From Siphonodentalium dalli (Eukaryota; Mollusca; Scaphopoda; Gadilida; Siphonodentaliidae), in assembly GCA_032622095.1 (NCBI GenBank), contig CP136065.1, positions 210,346,151-210,410,150 on the forward strand: DNA of 64,000 nt. The letters are read 5' to 3'. Positions within the stretch are counted from its first letter, which is position 1. The number at the start of each line of letters is the position of its first letter. The notes beneath the pieces were generated by a model that ran no database searches, had not been told where the DNA came from, and was given only the letters and a program-made list of their open reading frames with translations. Below, in pieces: positions 1 through 13,600 of the stretch. The position numbers were made by a program, and so were the translations under genes.

Positions 1-1558
1 TGGCGTCCGAACCGGGGGATCAGGGGTAGGGGGTCATAAATCAGCATAGCCCTATAGGTTATTTTTTTATTTTGGCTACTTTCGGGACCAACCAACCCAA
101 TGTTCTACTATTTTATGTATGTATACGTTTTTACTGCAATTTTCTGGCATCCATCCCTTTTATTTTTTTTAAAGTGTTGCTCATTACTTTCAGTTTCAGA
201 TAATCATAACAATACTTTCATACAAACACATTTATAAAAGTAACTAAACGGTCAATAATTTTTCGAGGACATTTTTATATGTAGGGCCTACCTGCTAATC
301 AGAATATGACTAAAATAACTCATGTTATGGTAGGGTAAGTGGTGACATTTTCGAATGAACAAGTCAACTTTACAAAAATTACAAAGCCGCTAGGTGCACC
401 AAGAATGAAAATGTTCAGGTACATGTAAGTCGGGCATTTTGTCATGTTCAACAAATTAAAGAATGCTCGTTTAGCGACAAATCTCTTATGTGACTTGGTA
501 TCTATACCTTCACATGTGGGGATAAATAAATACAGTACTGTATTGAATCCAGGACATATCAGTGCATTGTACAACGAAGGTACTGTTCCAAACATTTATT
601 GATGCAGCATACGTGGACTTACACGCATAACTAAGCTGTCCGATCATGCAGTGATAGATACGTCGTATACAAATGAAAAATACAAACGAGTCGCACAATC
701 GTTGTTGTCATGGTCGAAGCGGGGCGTTGTCAAATAGTTGACACTGTTACTGCATTGCTGTGTGTAGTTTAATCGAATATTGCGTCAACGGAGGTACGAA
801 TTTGACAAATAATACATTTATGCTTATCAAAGCTTACGTTGGATGTTAATTTTCGCACTGTTAATGTCCCCTTGTAGCCCAAGAAACGACTTTTTGCGAT
901 CGGTTCGCGGTTCGATCGGATTATCCATGCAGACTTGACCGAGCCGATTGTGACTCATTTTATGTATTGATCGCATCTTCGTATGTATTACGTGAGTCAA
1001 CCTGGTGGACCTGCAAAGTCTACTCTACACAATGCATACAAGAAGAAGCCCACTTTTATCGTCCCAATTCAGTAAAAGGCCCCATTATCTAAGTTTGCTA
1101 TAAAATATCACGTATAATAAGGCCGCAGAATCGTTGAACTGCCGTAGCACCGTGGTTGTCAAGCCGCAGAATCGTGGAATTGGTCGTAGAATCGTCGAAA
1201 CGATTGTGCCGTGTGGAGGCAAGAGACGTTTTGGGTAAGAAACTCGTGCGCTAACTCGCACTCGTTTCTTACCGACGTCTCTCGCCTCTCGTGAATTATA
1301 TAACGTAATTCTCGGAACCAATTGATTACTCTCTATATATCATGTGATCAAACGACGAGATTATAATAAAATAAGATATACGCTGGTGTTGCCCATGATA
1401 AGCGGGACACACTAGTGGTCAGTTTGAACAGCTGGCTACGAATGTGAATGTGATCGGGCCTTGTGGACGTTGTTGCAATGACACCCTAGATTATACCCGG
1501 CTTTGTGTGACGAATAGATTCACGGTTTGGTAATTGTAGTATCATTTATATTCCTCAG
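1..1558. other. Intron sequence upstream of first visible exon
   Basis: No coding exon was recognised. It contains an imperfect repeat of cgcagaatcgt around 1122-1200 and an inverted repeat at about 1220-1290 (arms of ~25 bp around gtaagaaactcg / cgtttcttac). The rest is plain AT-rich sequence. Confidence 0.6.
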
Positions 1559-1684
1559 ATCTACAACGAGATGATCCGAGATCTATTGAACCCTTCGTCG
1601 GGCATGCTAGATCTACGGGAGGATGCCGCTGGTGGAGTCCAGGTGGCGGGTTTGTCAGAATTCACAACTAGATCGACACGCGAG
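1559..1684 (+). CDS. KIF19: KIF19 exon (a): motor domain, starts [12 protein letters not shown]
   Basis: The acceptor ...ttcctcag precedes ATC TAC AAC GAG; the donor is gag|gtcagt. Phase is 0 at both ends, giving 42 codons. The peptide [14 protein letters not shown] is the kinesin motor segment around loop 7, and [14 protein letters not shown] is the conserved strand that follows. Earlier motor exons must lie before position 1. Confidence 0.95.
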
Positions 1685-4600
1685 GTCAGTATCCGATTAT
1701 TGCAGAGCTCTTGTCAGTCAAAATGTAATACAATAAGAATGTCCAGACCTAATTTACTGTACATTTGTTTGTAAACCTCGCTATAAACTGGGGACGAGTA
1801 GTCTATTCTAATTATTACATGATCCAAAATATCGATAAAACATATACTTAAATCAACAAATGGACGTGAAACTAACATCAGCTTCTATAAGAACTGCGAT
1901 GACGTTTCACGTAACTGTGCGCTGGTTATCATCATAACAAAAGAGTCCCAGATAAATAAGACTGACGTATTTAATGGCGTAAATGAAATATTTGTACAAA
2001 CTAAATCGACAAAGGTCACGTTTGTGTACAACACTAATACATTTCGGTACACCTGGCACTTTTTTCTGTTATACAATGACCGTTCTATATCATTGTTATA
2101 TAATGGGTTTAATGAATGGAATATGGATATGATCATGTAATAAATAGATTAGCACGAGTTTGTTGTGACGCAATGGTATAGCTTCGAGTTTGTATTATCC
2201 CCCGGCGGCATGACAAACTACTGCAATAACGTTAATATGATTGTTGTACACTGAAACTTATTGCTTTATTTAATAGAACAAACTTGTGAATTATGCAGAC
2301 AATACCTCATAATTTAGTAGACATTTTCCGTAACAGTTGACGTCGTCAATGGCGTAATCGGTCTGTATTTTTCAAGGACAATACCACGCTGATCATCCTT
2401 TAACCCTTTACCCAACAGAACGGCCCTGTGCCAATGCATTCTCTTATATATGCGATTCGACCATAGGTCGCCTCGCACATATAAGAGAATGCATTGGCTT
2501 AACACATTAAAAATTATAAAATTGTTAAAGAATGTAAGAAAAAATGGTAAAAAGTGTTAAAAAAAGATTTTTTTTAGGCCAATGGATTCTCTTATATATG
2601 CGAGGCGACCTATGGTCGACTCGCATATATAAGAGAATGCATTGGCACAGGGCATAACTGTAACTATCACAATGTGGTCAAGAGCCGGTTCCAATGATAT
2701 CCATATTTGTATGGTTCTATTGAGACAGACCGAAGATATTTTAGGCTGTTGAAGCTTTATTTGGCCAGTTTTGGCCGGTTTGTTGGGTAAAAGGGTTAAT
2801 CCCTACTGCAGGCAGTAAACCCCGGTGCGGGCGTCAGTAAACCGCACAGAGGGCTATATAACAGTTATAGTTTTCCCATACCATGGCTCGTCTAATCAGT
2901 TAAAAGTAGTCAATTTAGAAGTATTACCAACCAATTGTAAACGTATATGATAGGCAATGCCTATTTATACTGTGATAGGAGTTTAGAGGAAATATGATAT
3001 CAGTTCTCGAGAAAAACACAATCTTAGTCGAGCGCATTCGGAATTTCGGGGTATATTTAAGTTTCATTCAGCAAAACGTTCACTGCAGACACTTCTCGAG
3101 AATTTGTTTTGAAAACGTGGAGCAATATATACGTGACACTACTCTTGACGTGTTTTGATACTAAAAACCCCAAATTCATATCCAGTAATTCGAATAAAGA
3201 CATCCATTCAAACATACCGCACACCGATAAAGTAAAACATAATGCGGGCAGGAGTAAACTGCGACGCGTTGGGGTTTACCCCGACACCGTGGAGTGGCAC
3301 ATGTAATTGTCAATATTTTCCTACTTAAATGCAGCAAATTCCAACGTGAATGTAGATTTAGTTTCCTCTTCTATCTATATCAATGGAACGTTGACAACGT
3401 TGTCCAAATTTATCATCACGCACTCATCTTGAAACTGAAAAGACACACAATTGAAACATGGAAGCTTATTCTCACAATTCATCGAGAATGTCGTCACTTT
3501 GTGGAGCTTTATTCGTCGAACTGTTGACATTTGGTTGGAACTTGGTTCATCGAACACCTCGTGGAGTTGTTTCCGAAGAAAAAGAGTAACCCTTTACCCA
3601 ACAAACCGGCCAAAAACGCCCAAATAAAGCTTCAACAGCCTAAAATATCTTCGGCCTGTCTCAATAACACCATACAAATATGGATATCATTGGAACCGGT
3701 TCATTGACCACAGTGTGATGGTTACAGTTATGCCCTATGCCAATGCATTCTCTTATATATGCGAGTCGACCATAGGTCGCCTCGCATATATAAGAGAATG
3801 CATTGGCCTAAAAAAATATTTTCGCATATATAAGAGAATGCATTGGCCTAAAATAATATTTTCGCATATATAAGAGAATGCATTGGCCTAAAATAATATT
3901 TTCTACATTCTTTGACAATTTGATCATTTTTAATGTGTTCAGCCAATGCATTCTCTTATATATGCGAGGCTACCTATGGTCGACTCGCATATATAAGAGA
4001 ATGCATTGGCACAGGGCCGTTCTGTTGGGTAAAGTGTTAATAACAAAATGTCCCTCATAAAAAACCTACATGTAGTCTTCACTCGTGCCCGCAACGGGGT
4101 TTACTCACTGTTTGCCCGCGTGAATACAAATGTTATTTGTTGAACGTTTTCAAATCTCTTGTATTTTGCTGTATTTCGCACAAATAAACCAATTGGTGTG
4201 CAATAAAAGCATCATCACACATGACAAAACAAGCCCTGTATGTGCCAGAATAAACCTTGTAAGTCTGTTGTTTTTTAACTCACGGATTCTGGGACAGGCT
4301 GTGTGTAATAAACACAGAACGGCACGTGGGTTAATGGGTTTGTCGATAAGGCATTTGTGGGTTCTATATCGGTCCGCGCTAGCACTCGTGTCGTACCAAC
4401 AAACACATTAACACACCCGTGTCGTTCTGTTTATATATTTTCCTCTTACTCGACGAATAGTCAGTGTATAATTGATGGACAAAAGAAACCAATAATCTGC
4501 AGACAATATAAGATGTTAATTAATATTCAAACAATCGTATTAAAACACGATTTTGGCCAAATTATATTATACATCATTCGAAAGCTTAGTATGTATCTCC

Positions 4601-7600
4601 CCTACATCAATTATGAATACACATTGTTGTAAACAGCAAGAGGCAAACCGACCAATCGCTATTCGGAGAACAGATTCTTTCGCAGAAAATGGCAACGTTT
4701 TGGTAATGACGTTTTATTTATAGTCTGGCTGTCGGAGCTGAATTATAGGACCTACCCGGAAAAAATTCTTAACAAGCTAAATTTGGTATCGTTGGAAAGA
4801 GGAGACCTTCGTGTATAACATATCCAAAATCCGCTAAAATCCGCTTTGGGGAAAATTTTCTACAGCGCCCTAAATAGGGGAGGGGTCTGACGTAATTTAT
4901 GAAGGTATTTGTGACTACGGGACTCCGTATGTGCACTAAGTGATCTAGATAAAAGTTGTTTCCAGTACATATATTTAAATATAATGAACGATTATATAAT
5001 TGCAAGGTCATCAGATAATATATTTACATAAATATGGGCAATGGAAAGCGTATTTCTTATATCATGATGAAAGTCCGCTTAATTAAACGCTCTCTAATTG
5101 CTTTCATTAAACTACATATATAGTCAGTCTCGAATTTTTCATTCTTACTTGAGCGTAGCGATATACTATGAAAAGATGTAGTGATGGGCCTACATATAAA
5201 TTAATGCTCTTTATTTTAAATGACTCGTGTTTAACGCTCTTTAATGATCCAATTAGACTATCAATTCAATGATTTATGTAATATAACTATCAAATATAAC
5301 GTAGCGATTGTTTCTTCAAGTGTGTGGTGGCCAATCATTTCTTGATATAGTTGTTTTGATAGGTGTTTTGTGTGACATTGTGTTTATTTTTCGTCTTCTG
5401 TTGAAACCAACGATGCCAACATACGCAGAAGGGTTATTGCATATTCAAACTGCAATGTTTTGGGGGTTTTATTATCATACTCTCTCGTTTGGTATGGTAC
5501 GTGTTCGGCAATGGCAGAACCAACCCCATATGTCGGGGTCAGCAACTTTCAAAGGACTTGCGAGTCTTGTCCTTTCATAGCATGTGTCAATTTAATGTGG
5601 ACACTAAGGAAAATCCATTGGTACAAGTTATGGCAAAATGATTGGAGACTTTGATTGACTTCTCTGATAAGCGAGGATGTAACCACCTATCTGAACATTT
5701 AAAGGGGCAACAAATAACCACACCCATTGGTAAGGTCTTGGTCCATAACAATTGTAGGTGTGATTTCACTGATAGGAAAAGAACCTTCAGTGTCAATCCT
5801 GAGTGTATGGATATACGGTTCCGCTCTCCAAGAAAATGATGTCTAAACAAGAGCCATTTAATTTCAAAAAAGACTGTTCCATATGTGGAAAGGGTTCCAT
5901 ACCAGATCCCCGTCATCCCTGTATGAGGCAAATGCGAACAATAGCAACTCTCCCTATTAAATACAAATTTTTAGAACATTGCCGAATAAGAGAAGATTTT
6001 TGAACATTGAAGGTTCAGAAATCATTCTAAGTTGCCTTGATTTCGTTGCTGCAGAAGCCGTATATCATGTGTACCAAGTGTCGAAAATACTCGAAATGCA
6101 ACGCTCATAATGACATTTGATTCGCTGTGTGTATGGCTGGAGTATGTGGATGGTACAGAACTGTATACTGTATACCGAACTGTCCGAGTTACATACTCAA
6201 ATGATATAGCTAGCAATTGGGTCAGAATCTTAATTCAATAAAACGCCTTAAACAGAAATTGTAAGAACGGTATGGGGAGTATATCTTTTTCGCTGAAATC
6301 GATGGGCATAGCAACGACATTTGCTTCAAAGATATGGTCACGTACTCGACAATTGACAAGTGGTATGCGGATAATAAAGATGACATAGATGAGGAGGCAT
6401 ACAGAGTTGTTGTGACCGCCACGAAGATGATTAGGGCAAAAGCGGGAAATGACATATGATAAGAAAACCTACACCACCAGCGAGGAGATTGGGAAATTTT
6501 GACAACAAAAATAAATGGATTTCTCGCCATTTAGAAATGTTTCTGGAGATACTAGTTCCATCTGAAATAAAACAGAATAACAATGGTCACAGCATCGTGC
6601 AATCTGTTATTACCTCTACTCTTTTTGGTAAATGGGTTGAAATGGATCGCGTTTCGTGTCAAGGTGGCTTGTTGATGAACTCTCTAAATTGGGGTTTTCA
6701 ATTACTTACGACGAAGTAAGCAGGTACGAGCAATCAGTGATCCAGGTGGAAAATCTTGAGAGTACACACATGGAGTTTTTCCAGGTACATTTACTCAGTC
6801 GGCAGCAGATAGCGTCCACCTCAACGTCCCTACTATTGATGGTAAAGGTTCATTCCATGTTATGAGGATACTCGCAGTTTCCACTCAGAAGGACGACACA
6901 CTGGTTACACCTATATCAATAGCCATCACTCTTCAAAAACGTGTTATGGTTGAAGAACTAATCGAATATAAGTGTGTGCCTATCATACACCATTTGAAAC
7001 CTACAAAAAAAAGCTGGGATTATCCACTATAAAGTATCGACCCATGCTTGAGTTACAAAACCCATACACAAGTTTGAGCACTGATTGGCATTGCGGTTGG
7101 CTTTCAAATCGAGCAATGAAACAGACCGAACTGGTCTGGATTCATGGAACACATCTTTTCTTCAAACAGCTCAGAACATTCAGCCTAGTCAGAAGATCTT
7201 TTTCTACCGATAATAGACCTCAACCCATCAGGTGAGTCTTGTTTGTTTTCCACTTTGATGTGTATTCAGAATCACGCGACACAGTTGGGAAACCCCTGTC
7301 TCCATGCTTGGCGTTTGACCAGTCACTTTGGTTCAAACCGGTTGAGATAATTTAAGCCAAGTCGTCACTTGGAATAGTTTGTAGACTCAGCGGCTTCCAT
7401 CTGATGATGGGTTTCATGGGTAGCATTGGTACCATGATGAATGGGTCGGGGTTAGATGAGGCTCTTGAAAACGATTATGGCTCAAACGCAGTTGCCACAA
7501 TGCTTTCTGGGAAGGCATTCTCGCGAGCACTCAGATGTCGTTTCCTTGTATACGGAGCCCTTACTAATAAGCTGTTGGATGAATTGATCTCTGAGGATTC

Positions 7601-10600
7601 AAATGAAATATCCAAGTCGAGAGCCGATGACGCGTCATCAAACGCGACATCAGATACCGAATTATCTGCAAAATCAAATATCGAAGTACCTTCAACGTTA
7701 AATATCGAAGTACCTTCGACATCAAATAACGAAGAATTGGCAATCGAGGGAATTGCTGCAACTGGTACTGACAGTTTCGAAGGGGCGAAGCTTAGTCAGA
7801 TTGAAGTGAAAGCAATAATTGAGCTGTATGAAAACGTGTTTGATGGGTCATCCCAGTTTCGGCTGTTTCCGATTCAATAGAACTGCTTAAATTTAACGAA
7901 CTTATGTTATATTACAAGACATACATTGGCGAGAAATCCAGAACATCCAAACGTTGGTTACAGTATATGGAGAGTCTAGAAATGTGGACATATTTTATTC
8001 GAGCTGAGAGAACAGGAGATTGGAATCTCCATTTAGTAGTTGTTGGGAATTTTTTTTATTTGTTTGCCGCCACTGAGTTGTCGCTTGTTTTTGCAAATGA
8101 TGCTTGACTTACCCCATAAATATCCGTGGTTATACTAGTCTTTTATAGAGGGTGGTGTTCATACTATTCGAAGGAGCAGTAGGTTTGGGCATGACTGTCA
8201 AGTGACCTAGTTATTGAGCACATCATGATGCGTTCCATCAAAAGTCGGGATGGACTTACACAAGGAAGAAGCAATTGGATTTATGATGAAACGATTATAA
8301 TTGTCTGCTCAACTGCAACATCTTTACTTAGAAATCAGCAATCGGGCTGCGTCAGCCCAACAGTTAGGCGAGGCAGGTTCGAAGATTTTCATTCAAATGT
8401 ACTCGGGCAAGGATGGAGAGTCCCTCGATCATCTAAGATACGCGAAGCTCATGACCATGTTTTCCTCCGGCAGGTCTGCTATCGAACCTCAGAAATTGCC
8501 ACACACAGAGAGGGCAGCCTTAGTCTTAGGGTTCACTTACATGTTTTAATCTGGGCATATCTCGGGAAAATAGATCTAGAACCCAAACATTGCAAACATT
8601 GGGGATGGAAACTGCAGGGGTCAATGCTTATCACTATAATGACTGACCTAGAAGCAGCACCAGAAATTCTTCTTTAATTCATACAATGCAATTGAAAAAT
8701 TTCGTCAAGAACTCCTTGTGGCACAAACCAATGTTCATGTCGGAAAAATGGAATTCAGTGTGTCACTGTGGGGATTGTTTTGGGGAGATTTCTGATTTGC
8801 ACGAATTTTTTCATTTTTGTTTGTTGATAAGGAACTGGATTTAATGTGGCTTTATCGCCAGAAAGCAATCTCAATACTCAATAGATATATCTTTCGTTTG
8901 GGTCGGGGATTCAAAGTCAATACATTCATAATGTGGAAAATTAGTGGAAAAATAAAGAAAAACACATATTTTCCGGATTTGGCTGATATTTGACCGCCAT
9001 GTTTAGGTCTTTTACCCGGAAACAACATAGTTTGTTTTGGAAATATATTGTATACACTACAAAAGGACTTTTGGTTATAACATGGGTTGATAGTTTTATA
9101 TTGTGCGTCAAACAATAGACTTCTCGAAATTTTCAACTTTCAAGCGGCCATGTTGGACGCCATCTTGAATAAAATAAATTCCCCAAGGCGGATTTTAGCG
9201 GATTTTGGATTTGTTCACCAGGGGGTTATGCTGCATCGAATGACACCAAATTCAGCTTGTTAAGAATTTTTTCCGGGTTCAACCCTTCAACAGCCAGACT
9301 ATTACGTTATTTGCTAGAACTAACCATCAATTTTTCAAATCGATAAAGTATATATACACATCATATATTGAGGATACCAGAGGCCCCCATTTACATAGCA
9401 TCGTCGCGGTGCCTCGTCAATTAATCATGATGCGTGTATTTGACTAAATTGTTTGTTTTGAAATCGAATCAATTATCTGCATCTGGTTCGAAATGAAGAT
9501 GAGATGTGGATATAAGCTGTAACATGTATATTTGATAGCTATTCGCACTGCGGTGCATGACACGCAGATAAGACATGAATTTATCATGACATACGCACTC
9601 AAATATAAAGAGTGAGAAATTTAATCAAGCAATAAAATGTACACAGTCAGTGCACATACGTCGCGACCGACTTGCGATGGTATCCATCGTGATAAGCTGG
9701 AGGAAACCAAAGCTAGTTCTGTTCAAATTTCAATTCACTGTTTATAACAGTGGATCCGCTCGATATATGAACGGAACAGTGCGGGTTCTATAAACTGATC
9801 GATCTCTTATGGGTACGCTACTGTATCCAGCAGTAAGGTGATTAAAGGGATACTGTAGTCAAATGATGTTGTTGGTTTCTATAGTCTCTGGGTCGTAGAA
9901 TAGGGTAATCAGATTTCCATTATTTGAAAGTCTGTTGAGTGCGAAGTAATGTTACGGATGGCACATCAGCCGCAGTGCAAAAATACAAATTGTCGTTGTC
10001 GAGTAATTTTTGTACAAGTGTTCAAGCAAATGTATCAAATAAATGTTATATGATATATATGCATACTAGTCCCATATACTCATTTAAGTTATTGTATAGT
10101 CACTAGTTAGTGAGTGGGTTGAGTTTATCCCCGTATCATTATATTTTTTTACACGATCATGTGTGCCACGTGTTGCCTAATCTACTATCCGTCAATTAAT
10201 TTGATTACGTCTTGTGCACGGCAATTCGTAATTTAATGTATGACTCCAGCCATAAATTCAATTTATATCAAATTATCAACTTTGATTTTAATATCACCTA
10301 TTAACCTGAACGATTACAGAATACATCTCCGACTCAAATTACTTATGTTTCTATATATTATCGATATTAGATCGTTGTTATTTATACCGGGAATTTATTG
10401 AAAATGGCGTACAGTACACCTGAGCACACACAGTTCGAAACTTGTACACTGTTCACACATTGACTAATATAAGTGTTCAATGACAAAACGATTTTGGGCT
10501 TTCGAAAAATATTAAAAGTATCACCCCCAACCTTTTGATATTTTAAATTGAAGGTTGTGGGTCCTGTTCCTCTGTTTACAAATAGCAAGAAGTAGGTGTT

Positions 10601-13600
10601 ATGTTTAGAGCAAATTATAGATATAAATTTACATGAAAAATCATCCACGGACATTCCTATTTTTATATATGCTACAAATTTGCAATAATAATTATAAATT
10701 TACATGAATAAAAAAATCATCTTGTCAGCAAAAGTAATATCCCGAAAGAAAAGAAAGAAACGGAAATGGGCCGTAACTCCGGTCGTTCGAGTGAGATTGG
10801 AATCACGCCGTTGTTCCATTAATGCCCGCTGTTTAATTTAAATATCAAACATTGTTTTCCTTGGTTACGAGTTTGTTTACCGTCGATTAACTATGTATAA
10901 ATCATTATTTTTATCCCACTATATGCCACCCCGTAACCTTCAATATTTAATTTGCACTGTCGCAATGCCGCTTGAAGCGACAGCTCAATGTTCCGTGAAG
11001 ATGTTAATCGGAATACGTTGCTATTTCTGTCGATTGAGAACTTTTAGGTCTGTGTACAATTTATCCCAACTTGAATACGAATTAGTACATACTTTTTTTA
11101 TTTGACCTATTGTATTGATTTCCTTATTGTGAGCTGTGTAGTATTCACATTAAATTAAATTATCTGTAATATAGATTATTATACCTATGCCAACGGAGAG
11201 AAACGGATAAATTATTGAATTCTTAAAAAATGTCTCAGTAAAAAGATAATTTAAAGGTAAAATTTAATTCGGATTATGCATCTTTAAATCACATTAATAT
11301 ATGGATCATCGAATGGATGAGGACTGTTCCACGTATACTGAGCTCGACTCCCTGTGCAGAGGCCCATACCTGTAGAAATATATATCGATTTGACCCAGAT
11401 AAGAGAAATTACGGTTGACGAATTATGCATGTGCAACGCCTTTGATGCAATGGTGGTATACGTTCGTTTGATGTTCTGATTTCTCGACGATTACTAATGC
11501 ATGTGTTAATCAATAATCGAACATACATCTAAGGAAAGGAGCATTTTAAAGCGAAGCGAAAAAATTATTTCCTCCAACTATAGCCGAGATTGTTTGCTTA
11601 ACAACGGTCAATGTTGCCACTTTACTTGTCGTCTATATATAATTTCCGTCACAATAACGACAAATGTGAAGCACATAATTATATAATAACCCGGCCCCCA
11701 CCAACATCGGGAATTCTCTATTTCAAGGTGATGGACATGCTGCTAGAAGGTAATAAGGAAAGAACACAGGAACCGACTGCTGCCAACCAGACATCATCAA
11801 GGTCGCACGCGGTGCTGCAGGTCACGGTCATGCAGCGGAATCGGGTACGGAACGTAATGCAGGAAGTCCGGACCGGTAAACTGTTCCTGATAGACCTGGC
11901 CGGGTCCGAGCGAGCTGCGAACACCTTGAATCGTGGGAAACGGATGGTCGAAGGGGCACATATCAACCGATCACTGCTGGCACTTGGAAACTGTATAAAC
12001 GCTTTGAGTAAGTTACTACAACTCAACAATGGCCATGTTCTTCATATACTGACCAACGTATGTATACAAAGTGAAAGTAAACTATACAAGTATACTTACC
12101 GTTTGATTTTGTGGAATTGCAAGCTACACAAGCAACCGGTGTATTCTTGTTTACTGAAGCATGCAGTTTACTGTGAAAGCAAAGTAGCAGCATATTGCCT
12201 TTCGAAATTCGAGAGATAATGAAATTAAAATTGACCACGTATGTATATGTATAAGCGTCCAGTCTCTTTGAAAAGCCGATGATAATCCTAACGGATGTAC
12301 ATCGATAGATCTCGCTATTAAAATTAGATTCTGTATTGAAGGGATTCCCTCGATTTCATTGGAGAGTGGCGCAGACTATGCGCGATTTCATTGGTTTATG
12401 GCATAACAGATCACTTCACGGATCAGAGGTCAATGACGTGTTGACAATTTTCCCACGCATTGTCAAACTGAACTATTGTTGGAAAACTGGATACATGCAA
12501 TATATCCACAACTCATTTTACTCATCGCAATACAGGAGTCATCTTTTTCGAGTTTTTATCATTCAACGATATTCGTGACTGATTATTCTTTCGCATCTTG
12601 TTGTATTTATAACTATTTCTAAATACTACGATTCTCACAAACATTTACTACGACAGGAATGCACTCCATATTTGGAAATGGTTTACTACGTCATGTTGGG
12701 AATGCCGCGTCGTTGTAGAAATGGACACTTCTAGAGACGAACATCCGTTAGGATTATCGTCGGCTTTTCAAAGGGACTGATAAGCGCCATAATTTACTGA
12801 ATATCGTGGTACTACGATGCTCATTTCAGGTGACAAGAACGGTCCGAAGTATGTGAATTACCGGGACAGTAAGTTAACGAGGCTGCTGAAGGATGCGCTG
12901 GGTGGTAACTGTATGACGTTTATGATCGCGCACATCAGTCCTGCCAGCATACACTTCGAGGAATCCAGAAATACCCTACTATATGCAGACAGAGCTAAGC
13001 ACATAAAAACTAAGGTACATGTATAAGGCATTGTGACCATCGTCATCGCCACCATTGCCGTTTATTCGACGTGGCGACAATGGGTAGGGATCCATGAGCA
13101 GGAGGGTTGGACACCACCGCACATGTCACTGACACAAAAGTTGTCATAACACTAAAAGTACCTGTATATGTGACCCGCCATATCAAATCCAGTCGTAAGT
13201 CGGGATTTTTTTTACCCTGTGCCAAATGCATTCTCTTACATATGCGAGTCGACCATAGGTCGCCTCGCATATATAAGAGAATGCATTGGCCTAACAATTT
13301 TTTACAATTTTAATAATTTTTTCTTGTATTCTTTAACAATTTTATAATTTCACCCATACAGAGCCCCAGACAAGCATGAGCAGACGACACTCTTCTATAT
13401 TCTTCTATATATGTGTGGGGCTCCCCGCAGGGTAATGGATGTTTTTTATTTTATGTCCTAAAAATTGTAAGAAACATTTATTTTTAAAAAATAATAAAAA
13501 ATTGTTAGGCCAATGTATTCTCTTATATATGCGAGGCGACCTATGGTCGACTCGCATATATAAGAGAATGCATTGGCACAGGGTAAAAAAAATCCCGACT

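Noticed and set aside
5308-5654. Membrane protein gene
   Set aside because: The hydrophobic frame lies inside the decayed transposon 4721-9301 just before the pseudogene, and is T-rich non-coding DNA in appearance.
11718-12029. Minus-strand open frame over the switch II exon
   Set aside because: It is the antisense shadow of a conserved kinesin exon. The same holds for minus frames at 12858, 22644, 25519, 27703 and 28171.
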